Part shown: positions 19,301 to 29,700 of the stretch, piece by piece | Layout of the letters: every line of letters begins with the position of its first letter | How positions within the stretch are numbered: position 1 is the first letter of the stretch | NCBI GenBank assembly: GCA_016715895.1 | Contig: JADJXH010000004.1 | Location: 930,001-994,000, forward strand | Length of the DNA stretch: 64,000 bases | Reading direction: 5' to 3' | Source of the DNA: Flavobacteriales bacterium | Lineage (GTDB): Bacteria > Bacteroidota > Bacteroidia > Flavobacteriales_F > PHOS-HE28 | Translations under genes and position numbers: made by a program | The notes under the pieces: generated by a model | Seen by the model: the letters and a program-made list of their open reading frames with translations, nothing else | What the model was told of the DNA's origin: nothing | Database searches by the model: none

Positions 19301-22300
19301 CCCGGTTACACCTACCTGTGGACACCGGCGCCGGGCGGTGGGCAGGGCACCGCTGATGCCACGGGACTTTGTGCGGGCAGCTACACGCTGCAGGTGACGG
19401 ATGCGGTGGGTTGCGACACCACCCTGCAGTTCACGATCGATGCGCCGGCTCCGCTGGATGTGCAGCTGGTGACCACACCGGCGAGCTGCGGTGGTGCGTG
19501 CGACGGCACGGCGACGGCCACGGCGGGCGGTGGCACCCCCGGCTACTCCTACGTATGGACACCCGCGCCCGGTGCCGGTCAGGGCACGCCGAACGCGACG
19601 GGGCTTTGTCCCGGTGCCTACGTGCTGGTGGTGGCCGATGCGAACGGCTGCGACACCACGCTCAATTTCACGATCAGCACACCGAGCGGCATCCTGGCGA
19701 CCCCACAGGTGACACCGGCCAGCTGTGCCGACGTGTGCGATGGCGCCATCGACCTCACGGTGACCGGTGGCGTGGGGCCGTACACCTTCGACTGGACACC
19801 GGCCCCTCCGGTGGGTGCAGGGACCGCGAACGTGAGCGGGCTCTGCCCTGGCGACTGGACCGTGGTGATCGGTGATCAGGCGCAGTGCGACACGGTGCTG
19901 GTGATCAACGTGCCTGCGCCCACGGCGTTGGACGCTCAGCTCACGGTGACCGACGAGACCTGCAATGGCCCGTGCGATGGAACGGCGAGCGTGTCCGTGA
20001 GCGGCGGGCAGCCCGGCTATCAGTACGTGTGGAGCCCTGCACCGGGCGGTGGACAGGGCACCGCGAACGCCACAGGTCTCTGTGCGGGCACCTATGCCCT
20101 GACGGTGACCGATGCGGGTGGCTGCGACACCACCCTGACCTTCGACATCCTGCCGGAGCAACCCATCGATGTGGGTCTGGTGGTGGTGGACGGCATTTGT
20201 GCGCTGACCTGCAGCGGGTCGGCGACCTCCACACCGACCGGCGGAGCAGGTCCCTACACCTTCTTCTGGTCACCCGCGCCTGGTACAGGTCAGGGTACCG
20301 GCAGCGTGACAGGCTTGTGCGATGGCCTGTATGCCCTGACGGTGACCGATGCGAACGGATGCGACACCACGGTGACCTTCAACGTGGTGAAGCCGCCCCC
20401 CATCGTGTCGAGCCTGCAGTGGGGCAATGAGACCTGTGACGGCCCGTGCACCGGCAGTGCGGCGGCCTTCCCCACCGGCGGCAATGGGGCCCCGTACACC
20501 TTCCTGTGGACACCAGCGCCTGGCGGTGGTCAGGGCACCAACATCGCCACTGGCCTCTGCGCGGGCGTCACCTACAGCCTCACCATCACCGATGCGCTGG
20601 GCTGCGACACCACCGAGAGCTATACCATCCTTCCGTTCCAGCCGATCGTGCCCAACCTGGGCACCACACCGGTGAGCTGTGCGGGCATCTGCGACGGTTC
20701 GGCCACGGTGGGCCCCACGGGCGGTGAAGCGCCATACACCTACACCTGGTCGCCCGCTCCGGGCGGAGGGCAGGGTACTCCGCAGGCCACCGGGCTGTGC
20801 GCGGGCGTGTACACGGTGACCATCGCCGATTTCTTCAACTGCGACACCACCGTGCAGGTGCTGATCACCGGGCCGCAGGCCCTGGACCTGGGCGCATCGG
20901 TCTCGCCCATCACCTGTGCGGGCCAGTGCGATGGTAGCATCGTGCTGAACGTGAGCGGCGGTACGCCGGGCTATTCCTTCGACTGGACGCCCGACCCGCC
21001 GAACGGTGATGGCACCAACAGCGCCTTCGGCCTCTGCCCTGCCAGTTATGCGGTGCTGGTAACGGATGCCAACGGCTGCGACACCACGGCCACCTTCATC
21101 CTGGATGAGCCGCTACCGCTGACCGCCACCTTGACCACCACGCCGAGCCAGTGCCAGCAGTGCATCGGCTCCGCCGAGGTGGATCCCGTGGGTGGCACAC
21201 CGCCGTACAGCTTCCAATGGACGGGCCAGGGCGGGGTGATCATCGGAACGGACAGCGTCGTGGTGAACCTGTGCGCCGGGCTTTACACCGTGCTGGTGAG
21301 CGACGCGAACGGATGCCTCTTCTCCCTGCCGGTGGCGATCACCGACAGCAACGGCGAAGTGCTGGCCACCGCCGATGGGCTTACCAGCTGCCCGGGCGGT
21401 TGTGACGGGTCGGTGAGCGTGCAATACGTGTGCAGCGATCCGCCCTGCACAGTGCTGTGGACGGATGCGCTCGGCGTGGACCTCGGACAACCCACGGACA
21501 CCGCCAACAACCTCTGCGCGGGCAGTTATCTCGTTCAGGTCACCAACGGTTCGGGCTGCATCAGCATCGACACGGCCGTGGTGGCGTCGCCGCCGCCGAT
21601 CGTGGCCAACCTGAGCACCACGCCCGAGACCTGCGCGGGCACTTGCGATGGCACCGCCACCGTGGGCCCCATGGGTGGTCAGCCTCCGTACACGTTCGAT
21701 TGGACACCGGACCCACCCGGCGGTGATGGCGGACCGCAGGCGACCGGCCTTTGTGCAGGCGCCTATGACCTGTTGATCACGGATCAGGGCGGATGCACTC
21801 TGCAGCTGAGCGCGCTGATCCTGGCCCCCGCACCGATCGATCCGGCGGCGGTGGTCACCCCTGAAGGGTGTCCGGGCAGCTGTGATGCGAGCATCGTGCT
21901 GAGCCCGACCGGAGGCACACCGGGCTACACCTACCTGTGGCAGCCGGCGCCGCCCAACGGCCAGGGTACGTCCTCCGCATTGGAACTCTGTCCCGGTGAC
22001 TGGACCGTGACCATCGCCGACGCGAACGGCTGCGATACGACGGTGGTGTTCACCATTGTCGAACCGCCTGCGCTGGTGCTCACCGGCAGCAGCACGCCGA
22101 GCCAGTGCCAGGTGTGCAACGGCACCGCGGAGGTCGTGATCGCGGGCGGAACACCGGGGTACACCATACAATGGACGGACGGCAACGGTCAGCCGGTCGG
22201 CAGCGCGCCTGTGCTGGCGGGCCTTTGTGCCGGTCTGTATACAGCGACGGTTACGGATGCCGGAGGATGCAGCGCGAGCCTCGTGGTGCCGGTCACCGAT

Positions 22301-25300
22301 GCCAACGGCGAGGTGCTCACGGTCGTGGACGGAAGCACCACCTGCGGCAACACCTGCGATGGTGAAGTGAGCGTGCAGTTCACCTGTTCATTGCCGCCGT
22401 GCACGGTGACGTGGACGAACACGCTGGGCGATACGCTGGCCCAGAACATCAACGTTCTCCCGGGCCTCTGTACCGGCAGCTATTTCGTGGCGGTGGAGAA
22501 CGGCGCGGGCTGCATCAGCATCGATACGGCGTTGGTCGCGCCGGGCACGGCCGTGATCCCCGGCTTGTCCACCACACCGGTGAGCTGCGCGGGGGCTTGC
22601 GATGGCACGGCCACGGTGGGCCCCACCGGTGGCATCGGCCCTTATGCGTTCGATTGGGCGCCCGATCCGATCACGGGTGACGGTGGCCCGCAGGCGAGCG
22701 GGCTCTGCGCCGGCGTGTACACCGTCCAGATCACGGATCAGGGAACGGGTTGCGATACGCTCGTGAACGTGTTGATCCTGGAACCGCAGCCGCTGTCCGT
22801 TTCGGCCGTGCTCGAGGATGCCTCCTGCGAGGCCCAGTGCAATGGAAGCATCGTGGTCACCGTGCAGGGTGGAACGGGTGCCTACACCTATGAGTGGACC
22901 CCGGTTCCCGCGAACGGCGACGGCACCAACGCCGCCTTCGGCCTGTGCGCGGGCAGCTACGACCTGCTGATCACCGATGCCAACGGGTGTGACACGCTGG
23001 TCACGTACACCATCGCCGAGCCGCCACCGCTGGTGCTGACAGCGAACGCGACGCCGAGCGAGTGCGGTCTTTGCGTCGGCGCGGCCGAGGTGGAGGTCGC
23101 GGGAGGAACGCCGTCGTACACGATCGCGTGGACGCTCAATGGAGCCCCGCTGGGTGCGGATAGTGTGGTGACGAACCTCTGCGCGGGGCTGTACACGGCC
23201 ACGGTACAGGATGCCAATGGCTGCCTGGCCGCCCTGTTGGTGCCCATCACCGACAGCAATGGTGAGGTGGTGACCACCACCGACGGGATCACCAGTTGTC
23301 CAGGTGAATGCGATGGCGAGGTGTCGGCCTCCTTCGTCTGTGCCGATCCCCCGTGCACGTCGGCGTGGACGGATGCTCTTGGCAACGACCTCAACGAACC
23401 GGGAATAAGCCTGGACAGCCTTTGCGCGGGATCGTACTTCATCGTGGTCACCAACGCTTCGGGCTGCATCACGATCGACACGGCCGTGGTGGCGGAACCC
23501 GATCCCATCGTGGCCCAGCTGAGCACCACGCCCGTGACCTGTGCGGGCCTGTGCGACGGAACGGCCACCGTGGGCATCAGTGGGGGCGTCGGTCCGTACG
23601 TCATCGATTGGTCGCCCGACCCGATCAATGGGGACGGCACGCCGCAAGTGACCGACCTGTGCGCGGGCACCTACGACGTCACCATCACCGATGCCAGCGG
23701 CTGCAGCATCTCCGTGGCGGTGCTCATCCTGGAGCCCCAGCCGTTCACGATCACCGCGGTTGAGGAACCGGTGACCTGCAACGGCGCCTGCGATGCCAGC
23801 ATCGTGCTCACGGTGGCGGGCGGCACGCCGGGCTACACCTTTGATTGGACGCCCGATCCGCCGAACGGCGACGGCACCAACGCGGCGTTCTCACTGTGTG
23901 CAGGCAGTTACGCCGTGCTGATCACCGACCTGAACGGTTGCGATACCACGCTCACCTTCACGGTGGTGGATCCGCCGCTCTTCGAAGCACAGCTCAGCAT
24001 CACGGACAACCTCTGTTTCGGAGACTGTGCAGGTACGGCGACCGCCGCACTGACCGGCGGTGTTCCGCCATACAGCGTGACGTGGACCGATGCCGGTGGG
24101 GTGATCCTGGCGCAGGACACCACCTTCATCGACGGGTTGTGCGCGGGGGACTACACGCTGACGGCCACGGATGCGAACGGGTGTATCGTCGCATTGCCCT
24201 TTACGATCGGACAGGGTGCGGCCATTGATGCCGATCTGCTGTTCACGAACGAGACCTGCTTCGGGCCCTGCGATGGCACGGCGAGCGTAAGCCCGACCGG
24301 CGGCACAGGCGGGTTCACCTACCTCTGGCAACCGCAGCCGGGCGGCGGTCAGGGCACCCCGAACGCCACCGGCCTCTGCCCGGGCAACTGGACGGTGACG
24401 ATCGCCGACAGCCAGGGCTGCGACACCACCGTGGCGTTCACCATCCTGCCCTTTGCGCCCATCGTACCCAATGAGGTGGTGACCGATGTGCTGTGCAATG
24501 GGGTCTGCGACGGCACCATCACCGTGGCGCCGACAGGCGGCTTCGGCAACTACACGTTCACATGGTCGCCCGTGCCGCCGAACGGCCAGGGCGGTGCCGC
24601 GGCCACCGGGCTCTGTCCCGGCGCGTGGTCGGTGACGATCGCCGACGGCATCGGTTGCGACACCACGGTCACATACACCATCCAGGAGCCCTCACCGGTG
24701 CAGGTGACGGTGGATGCCACCGTACCGGCCAGCTGCAACACGGCCTCCGACGGGTCCATTGATATCACCATCGCCGGCGGGGTGGGCGGCTACACCGTGC
24801 TGTGGGCCGGACCAGGCGGCTTCTCCAGCATCCAGGAGGACATCGACCAACTGTTCCCCGGCCCCTACACCGTGGTGGTGACGGATGCCAACGGCTGCAC
24901 CGCCAGCGCGAACGTTCAGGTGGATGCGCTGGTGACGGTGACGGCCGACGCGGGAGCCGATCAGCAGCTCTGTTCCGGGTCCGTGGTGGTGCTGGACGGC
25001 AGCGCGAGCACAGGCGGATCGAGCTGGCAATGGACCGATGGGCAGGGCACTATCGTCGGCACACAACCGGTGCTGACGCTCACGGGCCTGAGCCCCGACA
25101 CCCTCACCTACACGCTGACCGTGACGGACGGACCGTGCTCGGCGCAGGACCAGGTGACCGTGGTGATCTGGGCCACACCGTTCGCCGATGCCGGTCCCGA
25201 CCGCACCATCTTCCTGAACGCGCAGACCGAGCTGGGCGACGACCCCAGCGGCCCGCAAGGCTCCACCTTCAGCTGGCAGCCGGATTCGCTGCTGGACGAT

Positions 25301-25684
25301 CCCACCTCCGCCAACCCCTTGGCCACCCCGCTGGAGACCACCTGGTTCGTCCTTACGGTGACCACACCGGATGGCTGTTCCGCGGTGGATTCGGTGCTGG
25401 TGACCGTGGTGCCCGAGGTGGTGATCCCCTCCGGATTCACGCCGAACGGCGACGGGTGGAACGATGTCTGGCAGATCGACCTGATCGACATGTTCCCCGA
25501 GTGTGAGGTGGAGGTGTACAGCCGGTGGGGCGAGCTGCTCTTCCAGAGCGTGGGCTACAAGGAGCCCTGGGACGGCCGGTACAGCGGTGGTCTGGTGCCG
25601 GTGGGCACCTACTACTACGCCATCCGCCTCAACCACCCGGATTTCCCCGAACCCTATACCGGTCCGCTGACCGTCATCCGCTGA
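16301..25684 (+). CDS. Giant SprB-like T9SS type B cargo (adhesin with SprB repeats)
   Basis: A 3127-residue surface protein. Signal peptide to about residue 27. The N-terminal region to about 250 is rich in V, G and A with a parallel-beta pattern. About 33 SprB-type repeats of roughly 75-80 residues follow (about 17080-24930), each with CxGxCDG, a GGTPGYTYxW block, LCAGxYxVxVTDANGCD and a short linker. Then come two Ig/PKD-like domains and a type B C-terminal domain (SGFTPNGDGWNDVW ... YYYAIRLN). SprB-type proteins are mobile cell-surface adhesins of gliding Bacteroidota; motility of this organism is not shown. Followed after 4 bases by a PorP/SprF gene. Confidence 0.9.
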   Translation: MKDHGPRTLFRPALLFTLLLMGAVASAQDVLYWTGGEGRWSDARMWSASPDGAGGAGVPDEDTEVRIGGDGEVEVGVEGVVACRSLHVDARAARVRVHGGPGARVTIAGGWVMAGEARMAVEGGVRLTGRAGDAVLDLHGVEVANDVVLDGSGSWDLLSALVVDAAHTVRLERGELRLNGGVLNAGALVVGPRAERALKAAGAMVLVDRLEGAGAGRMAWEPTTTLLVNGAARRWDGTAVGQEDLMRMAVNCGTGTGQIPFQVNAVVTSDFNGFGVSCNGVCDAAVNVSIQGGIGPFAIQWQGGPNGTGTALPWVNTCAGNKLVIVTDLGQNVGCFASVLVTPPPPLGVVFFGLNPPACANVCNGTAITFPGGGTGFGYQYDWNNGAETVPNPTQLCAGVNSLEIIDANGCVFDTTFTITLLPLEATLQSTPPSCAGDCDGTAEVTVTGGTPGYTYDWQPGSPVGDGTAQVIGLCAGTYTVLVADANGCDTLITFDLVAPPAIEPNLVITPATCADACDGTATATPSGAPGPFTFLWTPAPGSGQGTGTATGLCAGPGTVLITDQTTGCDTLVPFLIASPPPLQATLSAVNATCANTCDGSAGVVVSGGTPGYTYTWSPAPGAGQGTPDVTGLCAGNYTLLVADAAGCDTLIAFAITAPPPLVVSLDTTSVSCSGACDGEASVLVSGGTPGYTISWSNGQGGPGITALCAGPYSVTVSDANGCDTTLAFVLAEPPPLDATPAQTNVTCGGQCDGTASVAVNGGTPGYTYVWTPAPGGGQGTPDATDLCAGAYSVLITDANGCTFTVPFTILDAVPLQFSLNVQDASCPGVCDGEVGVIITGGTPTYTYLWSPAPGAGQGSPNVTGLCAGPYQLTVTDALGCDSTIAFTVNAPSAILPNEVVVEPVCAGSCDGSITLAPTGGTGVYTYGWTPQPPNGQGQPQATGLCAGVWTVTITSGGCDTTLTIDLQAPPSLDVQLTPTDASCADECDGSATAAVSGGTPGYTYLWTPAPGGGQGTADATGLCAGSYTLQVTDAVGCDTTLQFTIDAPAPLDVQLVTTPASCGGACDGTATATAGGGTPGYSYVWTPAPGAGQGTPNATGLCPGAYVLVVADANGCDTTLNFTISTPSGILATPQVTPASCADVCDGAIDLTVTGGVGPYTFDWTPAPPVGAGTANVSGLCPGDWTVVIGDQAQCDTVLVINVPAPTALDAQLTVTDETCNGPCDGTASVSVSGGQPGYQYVWSPAPGGGQGTANATGLCAGTYALTVTDAGGCDTTLTFDILPEQPIDVGLVVVDGICALTCSGSATSTPTGGAGPYTFFWSPAPGTGQGTGSVTGLCDGLYALTVTDANGCDTTVTFNVVKPPPIVSSLQWGNETCDGPCTGSAAAFPTGGNGAPYTFLWTPAPGGGQGTNIATGLCAGVTYSLTITDALGCDTTESYTILPFQPIVPNLGTTPVSCAGICDGSATVGPTGGEAPYTYTWSPAPGGGQGTPQATGLCAGVYTVTIADFFNCDTTVQVLITGPQALDLGASVSPITCAGQCDGSIVLNVSGGTPGYSFDWTPDPPNGDGTNSAFGLCPASYAVLVTDANGCDTTATFILDEPLPLTATLTTTPSQCQQCIGSAEVDPVGGTPPYSFQWTGQGGVIIGTDSVVVNLCAGLYTVLVSDANGCLFSLPVAITDSNGEVLATADGLTSCPGGCDGSVSVQYVCSDPPCTVLWTDALGVDLGQPTDTANNLCAGSYLVQVTNGSGCISIDTAVVASPPPIVANLSTTPETCAGTCDGTATVGPMGGQPPYTFDWTPDPPGGDGGPQATGLCAGAYDLLITDQGGCTLQLSALILAPAPIDPAAVVTPEGCPGSCDASIVLSPTGGTPGYTYLWQPAPPNGQGTSSALELCPGDWTVTIADANGCDTTVVFTIVEPPALVLTGSSTPSQCQVCNGTAEVVIAGGTPGYTIQWTDGNGQPVGSAPVLAGLCAGLYTATVTDAGGCSASLVVPVTDANGEVLTVVDGSTTCGNTCDGEVSVQFTCSLPPCTVTWTNTLGDTLAQNINVLPGLCTGSYFVAVENGAGCISIDTALVAPGTAVIPGLSTTPVSCAGACDGTATVGPTGGIGPYAFDWAPDPITGDGGPQASGLCAGVYTVQITDQGTGCDTLVNVLILEPQPLSVSAVLEDASCEAQCNGSIVVTVQGGTGAYTYEWTPVPANGDGTNAAFGLCAGSYDLLITDANGCDTLVTYTIAEPPPLVLTANATPSECGLCVGAAEVEVAGGTPSYTIAWTLNGAPLGADSVVTNLCAGLYTATVQDANGCLAALLVPITDSNGEVVTTTDGITSCPGECDGEVSASFVCADPPCTSAWTDALGNDLNEPGISLDSLCAGSYFIVVTNASGCITIDTAVVAEPDPIVAQLSTTPVTCAGLCDGTATVGISGGVGPYVIDWSPDPINGDGTPQVTDLCAGTYDVTITDASGCSISVAVLILEPQPFTITAVEEPVTCNGACDASIVLTVAGGTPGYTFDWTPDPPNGDGTNAAFSLCAGSYAVLITDLNGCDTTLTFTVVDPPLFEAQLSITDNLCFGDCAGTATAALTGGVPPYSVTWTDAGGVILAQDTTFIDGLCAGDYTLTATDANGCIVALPFTIGQGAAIDADLLFTNETCFGPCDGTASVSPTGGTGGFTYLWQPQPGGGQGTPNATGLCPGNWTVTIADSQGCDTTVAFTILPFAPIVPNEVVTDVLCNGVCDGTITVAPTGGFGNYTFTWSPVPPNGQGGAAATGLCPGAWSVTIADGIGCDTTVTYTIQEPSPVQVTVDATVPASCNTASDGSIDITIAGGVGGYTVLWAGPGGFSSIQEDIDQLFPGPYTVVVTDANGCTASANVQVDALVTVTADAGADQQLCSGSVVVLDGSASTGGSSWQWTDGQGTIVGTQPVLTLTGLSPDTLTYTLTVTDGPCSAQDQVTVVIWATPFADAGPDRTIFLNAQTELGDDPSGPQGSTFSWQPDSLLDDPTSANPLATPLETTWFVLTVTTPDGCSAVDSVLVTVVPEVVIPSGFTPNGDGWNDVWQIDLIDMFPECEVEVYSRWGELLFQSVGYKEPWDGRYSGGLVPVGTYYYAIRLNHPDFPEPYTGPLTVIR
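20645..23985 (+). repeat. Four-unit superrepeat (exact 954-bp period) inside the SprB-like gene
   Basis: Four consecutive SprB units of distinguishable types recur in order. A: STTPxxCAGxCDGTATVG. B: CxxxCxxSIVL. C: TPSQCQxCxGxAEV. D: DGxTxCxGxCDGxVS followed by CISIDTAVV. Type A units begin at 20645, 21599, 22553 and 23507, exactly 954 bp (318 residues) apart. Three full ABCD cycles plus a final AB are present, so this part grew by duplication of whole four-unit blocks. Confidence 0.85.
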
Positions 25685-25688
25685 AGCC

Positions 25689-26633
25689 ATGAACCTGCGC
25701 CACCAAGTCCTTCCGCTGCTGATGGTCGCCGGCACGGCGGCCGCACAACAACTGCCGCAGCTCAGCCAGTACGTGAGCCAGGACTACCTGTACAACCCGT
25801 CCGTGGCGGGTTCGCGGCCCTGGTTCGAGCTGCGCAGTGCGCACCGCTATCAATGGGTCGGGGTCCAGGATGCGCCGCGCACCTTCATGCTGAGCGCCAC
25901 CACGCCGGTGGGCCGCAAGATGGGGTTGGGCGGATTCCTGTTCACGGACAACGTGGGCCCCACGCGGCGCACGGGCTTCCAGCTCACCTATGCCTACCAC
26001 CTCCAGCTCACCGAGAAGCTGCGCCTGGGCCTTTCGCTGAGCGGCGGGCTGGTGCAGTTCCTCATCGACGGATCCAAGATCACCTTCCATGACGGCAGCG
26101 ATCCCGTGATGGACGATCAGCTGCGGGGCGAGGTGGTTCCGGACGCCACGTTCGCCTTCCTGTTGCACCATCCCAACTACTGGTTCGGCGCCACGGCCCC
26201 GCAACTGTTCAACAACCGCATCTACTTCTTCGATGAGCAGGAGGAGACCCTGAGCCGATTGGAGCGGCACTACTTCGCCACCGGTGGATACCGCATCCGC
26301 TTCTCCGAGGACCTGCGCCTGGAGCCCAGCTTCCTGGTGAAGTACGTGAGCCCGGTGCCGCCGAAGGTGGACCTGAACCTCACCCTGAACTACAAGGACA
26401 TCCTGTGGATCGGAGGGGGCTGGCGGTCCAACGACGCCATTCCCCTGATGGTGGGTTGCTGGCTGAAGAAGATGTTCCAGTTCGGGTATTCGTTCGACCT
26501 GACCACCACGGGCTTGAGCCGTTACAGTCAAGGCACGCATGAGGTGATGTTGGCCATCACCTTCGGGAAGGACAGACCGGCCGCGCGGGCCAAGGCCACC
26601 AACGAGCCCTCCGTGACCGCACCGACGCCCTGA
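25689..26633 (+). CDS. PorP/SprF family type IX secretion outer-membrane protein (copy 2)
   Basis: A 314-residue protein with signal peptide (cleavage near TAAAQQ) and the PorP motifs LPQLSQYVSQ, NPSVAGS and HRYQWVG. Ends with a short hydrophilic tail after TFGKDRPAA. It begins 4 bases after the giant SprB-like gene, its presumed dedicated cargo. Confidence 0.92.
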   Translation: MNLRHQVLPLLMVAGTAAAQQLPQLSQYVSQDYLYNPSVAGSRPWFELRSAHRYQWVGVQDAPRTFMLSATTPVGRKMGLGGFLFTDNVGPTRRTGFQLTYAYHLQLTEKLRLGLSLSGGLVQFLIDGSKITFHDGSDPVMDDQLRGEVVPDATFAFLLHHPNYWFGATAPQLFNNRIYFFDEQEETLSRLERHYFATGGYRIRFSEDLRLEPSFLVKYVSPVPPKVDLNLTLNYKDILWIGGGWRSNDAIPLMVGCWLKKMFQFGYSFDLTTTGLSRYSQGTHEVMLAITFGKDRPAARAKATNEPSVTAPTP

Positions 26634-26768
26634 TGCGTGTCGTCGGTCGCTGACACGTCCACGGCGCCTCACCCCTCATCGGTGAAGCGCTTCGGCCCGG
26701 CGAAAACCCGCGCCGGACTAGCGTTCCAAGGGCTGTTTTGGCTACCTTGCACCCCCTTGCGCCCGAAC

Positions 26769-29700
26769 GTGAGCCCAGACACGGTCCCCGGACCGATCCG
26801 CTTGTGTGGAGCGGCCCTCGTGGCGGCCATGCTCGCGGCTACGCCATTGGCGGCCCAGACCTTCATCATGGGCAATGCCAGCTGGCAGGCCTGCAGCGGG
26901 GAATTCCTGGATAGCGGCGGTGCCGGTGGGGCCTATGGGAACAGCGAGGACCTCACGGCCACCTTGTGCCCCACCAACGGGGCGGGGGCGGGCTCCAACG
27001 TTTCGGTGACCTTCACGGCCTGGGCGGTCGAGCCCGGCGCCACCGATCAGCTCTTCATCCACGATGGCACCAGCACGGCCGATCCGCTGTTGGTCACGGG
27101 CAATGGGTCCAACCCGCTCAATGGCCAGACCATCACGGCCACCGGCCCGACGGGCTGCCTGACGTTCCGGTGGGTGAGCGACGCGGCCAACACCTTCCCG
27201 GGATGGTCGGCCACCATCGGGCCTGCTCCAGATGCGGGCACGTCCACGGGGGGCACCGTCTGCGATACGGACGCCCCGTTGGACCTGTTCGCCGCCTTAG
27301 GCGGCACACCGGATGCGGGTGGCGCGTGGACGGACCCGGGCAGCGCCCCACACGGAGCCACCTTCGATCCCGGCACGGACGCACCAGGGGCGTACACCTA
27401 CACGGTGAACGCGGGTGGCGGCTGCCCGGTGGCCACCGCGACGGTGACCGTCACGGTGAACACGCAACCGGACGCTGGTTCGAGCACCAGCATTGGGGTG
27501 TGCAGCGATGATGCCCCGTTCAGCTTGTTCGCGCTGCTCGGACCTGACGCCGACGCGGGTGGCAGTTGGGCCGGGCCGGGCGGTCCGCACCCGCCGACCT
27601 ACACCCCAGGCGTGTCCCAGGCCGGGGTCTACACCTACACCATCCCGGGCATCCCTCCGTGCGTGGGTGCGACGGCGACGGTGACGGTGAGCGAACAGAC
27701 CGCCCCGGATGCCGGCGGGGACCGAAGCATCACCGTGTGCAGCGACGATGCCCCCTTCGGGCTCACGGCACAGCTGAACGGAACACCGGACCCCGGAGGT
27801 CAGTGGGTGGGCCCGGGTGGTCCGATCCCCGGCGATCTGTTCGATCCCGCCGTGGGGCCGGCAGGGGTTTGGACCTACACGGTGACCGGCATCGCTCCGT
27901 GCTCGAGCGCTTCGGCCCAGCTCACCATCACCATCCGGCAGGCTCCGGACGCCGGCACCGACCGCACGGTCGTGGTGTGCAGCACGCGGGGTTCCTTCGC
28001 CCTGGTGGACTCTTTGGGCGGATCGCCGGACCTAACCGGTTCGTGGACCGACCCGAACAGTGCGGCGTTCAATGGCACGTTCATTCCGGGCACGAGCCCC
28101 CCGGGCACCTACACGTACACGGTGACCGGCCAATCGCCCTGCGACCCGGCCGTGGCCACGGTCACTGTTCAACTGGTGATCGCACCGGATGCGGGCACCA
28201 ATGCCACCCTGCTGCTCTGTTCCACCGACGCGGTTGTTCAGCTCTTCGGTGAGCTGGGGGGCGCTCCCGATCCCGGGGGCAGCTGGACGGACCCCGACGG
28301 GGACCCCTTCTCGGGGACCTTTGACCCCGGCGCCGATGATCCCGGGATCTACACCTACACGGTGCTGGGCCTGGTGCCATGCGCGGATGCCAGTTCCACG
28401 GTGACCATCACTGTGACCCCAGCTCCGAATGCAGGCAGTTCAGGCTCCGCCTTGGTCTGCAGCACCGATGGGGCCTTCGACCTGGTCGACAGCCTGGGCG
28501 GATCGCCGGCGGTGAACGGTAGCTGGACGGACCCCAATAGCGCTGCCGTGCCTTCCGGCAGCTACGTGCCCGGCACCTCGCCACCCGGACTCTACACCTA
28601 CACGGTGACCGGCATCGCTCCCTGTGCCGACGCCATCACCACGGTGGACGTGGACCAGACCACGGCGCCGAACGCTGGGACAAGTGCGGCCCTCACCGTG
28701 TGCAGTGATGATCCGGTCGTGGACCTCTTCGCCCTGTTGGGCGGAGCGGATGCCGGTGGAACATGGACCGATCCCGGGAGCCAGCCGCACCCGGGTCAGT
28801 ACGACCCGGCCACCGATGTCGGCGGCACGTACACCTACACGGTGGCGGGCGCTCCGCCGTGCCTGGACGCGGTCGCAACGGTACAGATAACCCGACGGAT
28901 CGCCCCTCACGCTGGTAATGACGGCAGTACCACCGTGTGTTCGAACACGGGGAGCTTCCCGCTGATCTCGGTGCTCGGCGGCGCGCCCATGACCACCGGC
29001 ACCTGGACCGATCCGAACGGGGTGGTGGTGCCGTCGGGCAACTTCGTGCCGGGCCAGAACCCGCCGGGTGTGTATCGCTACGTGGTCACCGGCACGGCCC
29101 CGTGCGTGAACGACACGGCCTTCGCCACCGTGAACGTGCAACAGGCGCCCAATGCGGGGATCAACGGGGACACTTTGGTATGCGGGAACGGATCCTCCTT
29201 CGCGCTGAGCCTGGTGCTCGTCGGGCCCTTTGATGCCAACGGGACCTGGACCGGCCCCGGCACCGATCCGCACGGCCCCATCTACGACCCGGTGACGGAT
29301 GTGCCCGATGTGTATACCTACACCGTGGCTGGGGTCCCGCCCTGCGCCAACGCCGCCGCGTCGGTGATCGTGCAGGAGGCGACCCCGCCGAACGCCGGTG
29401 GCAATAACACGGTCACGGTCTGCAGCAACGCCCCTGCCTTCGACCTCTTCGGTTCGCTCACCGGCACGCCGGCACCGGGCGGATCCTGGAGCGGGCCGGG
29501 AGGCGCGATGAACGGCACCTTCACCCCGGGCACCAGCCCCGCCGGCCAATACACATACACGGTGGCGGGCACCGCGCCCTGTTCGTCGGCCTCCGCGATC
29601 GTCACCGTGGTGGTGAACAACGCCCCCACCGCCGGTGGCGACGGCGCGGAGACGGTCTGTACGAACTCCGGTGCGATCGATCTCTTCACGCTGCTGCAGC

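Noticed and set aside
15329..20161. 1610-codon open frame on the minus strand under the PorP gene and the SprB-like gene
   Set aside because: It is the antisense shadow of strongly GC-biased codons in repetitive genes; composition is His/Arg/Gly/Ala-rich without domain motifs, and it lies fully inside well-supported genes.
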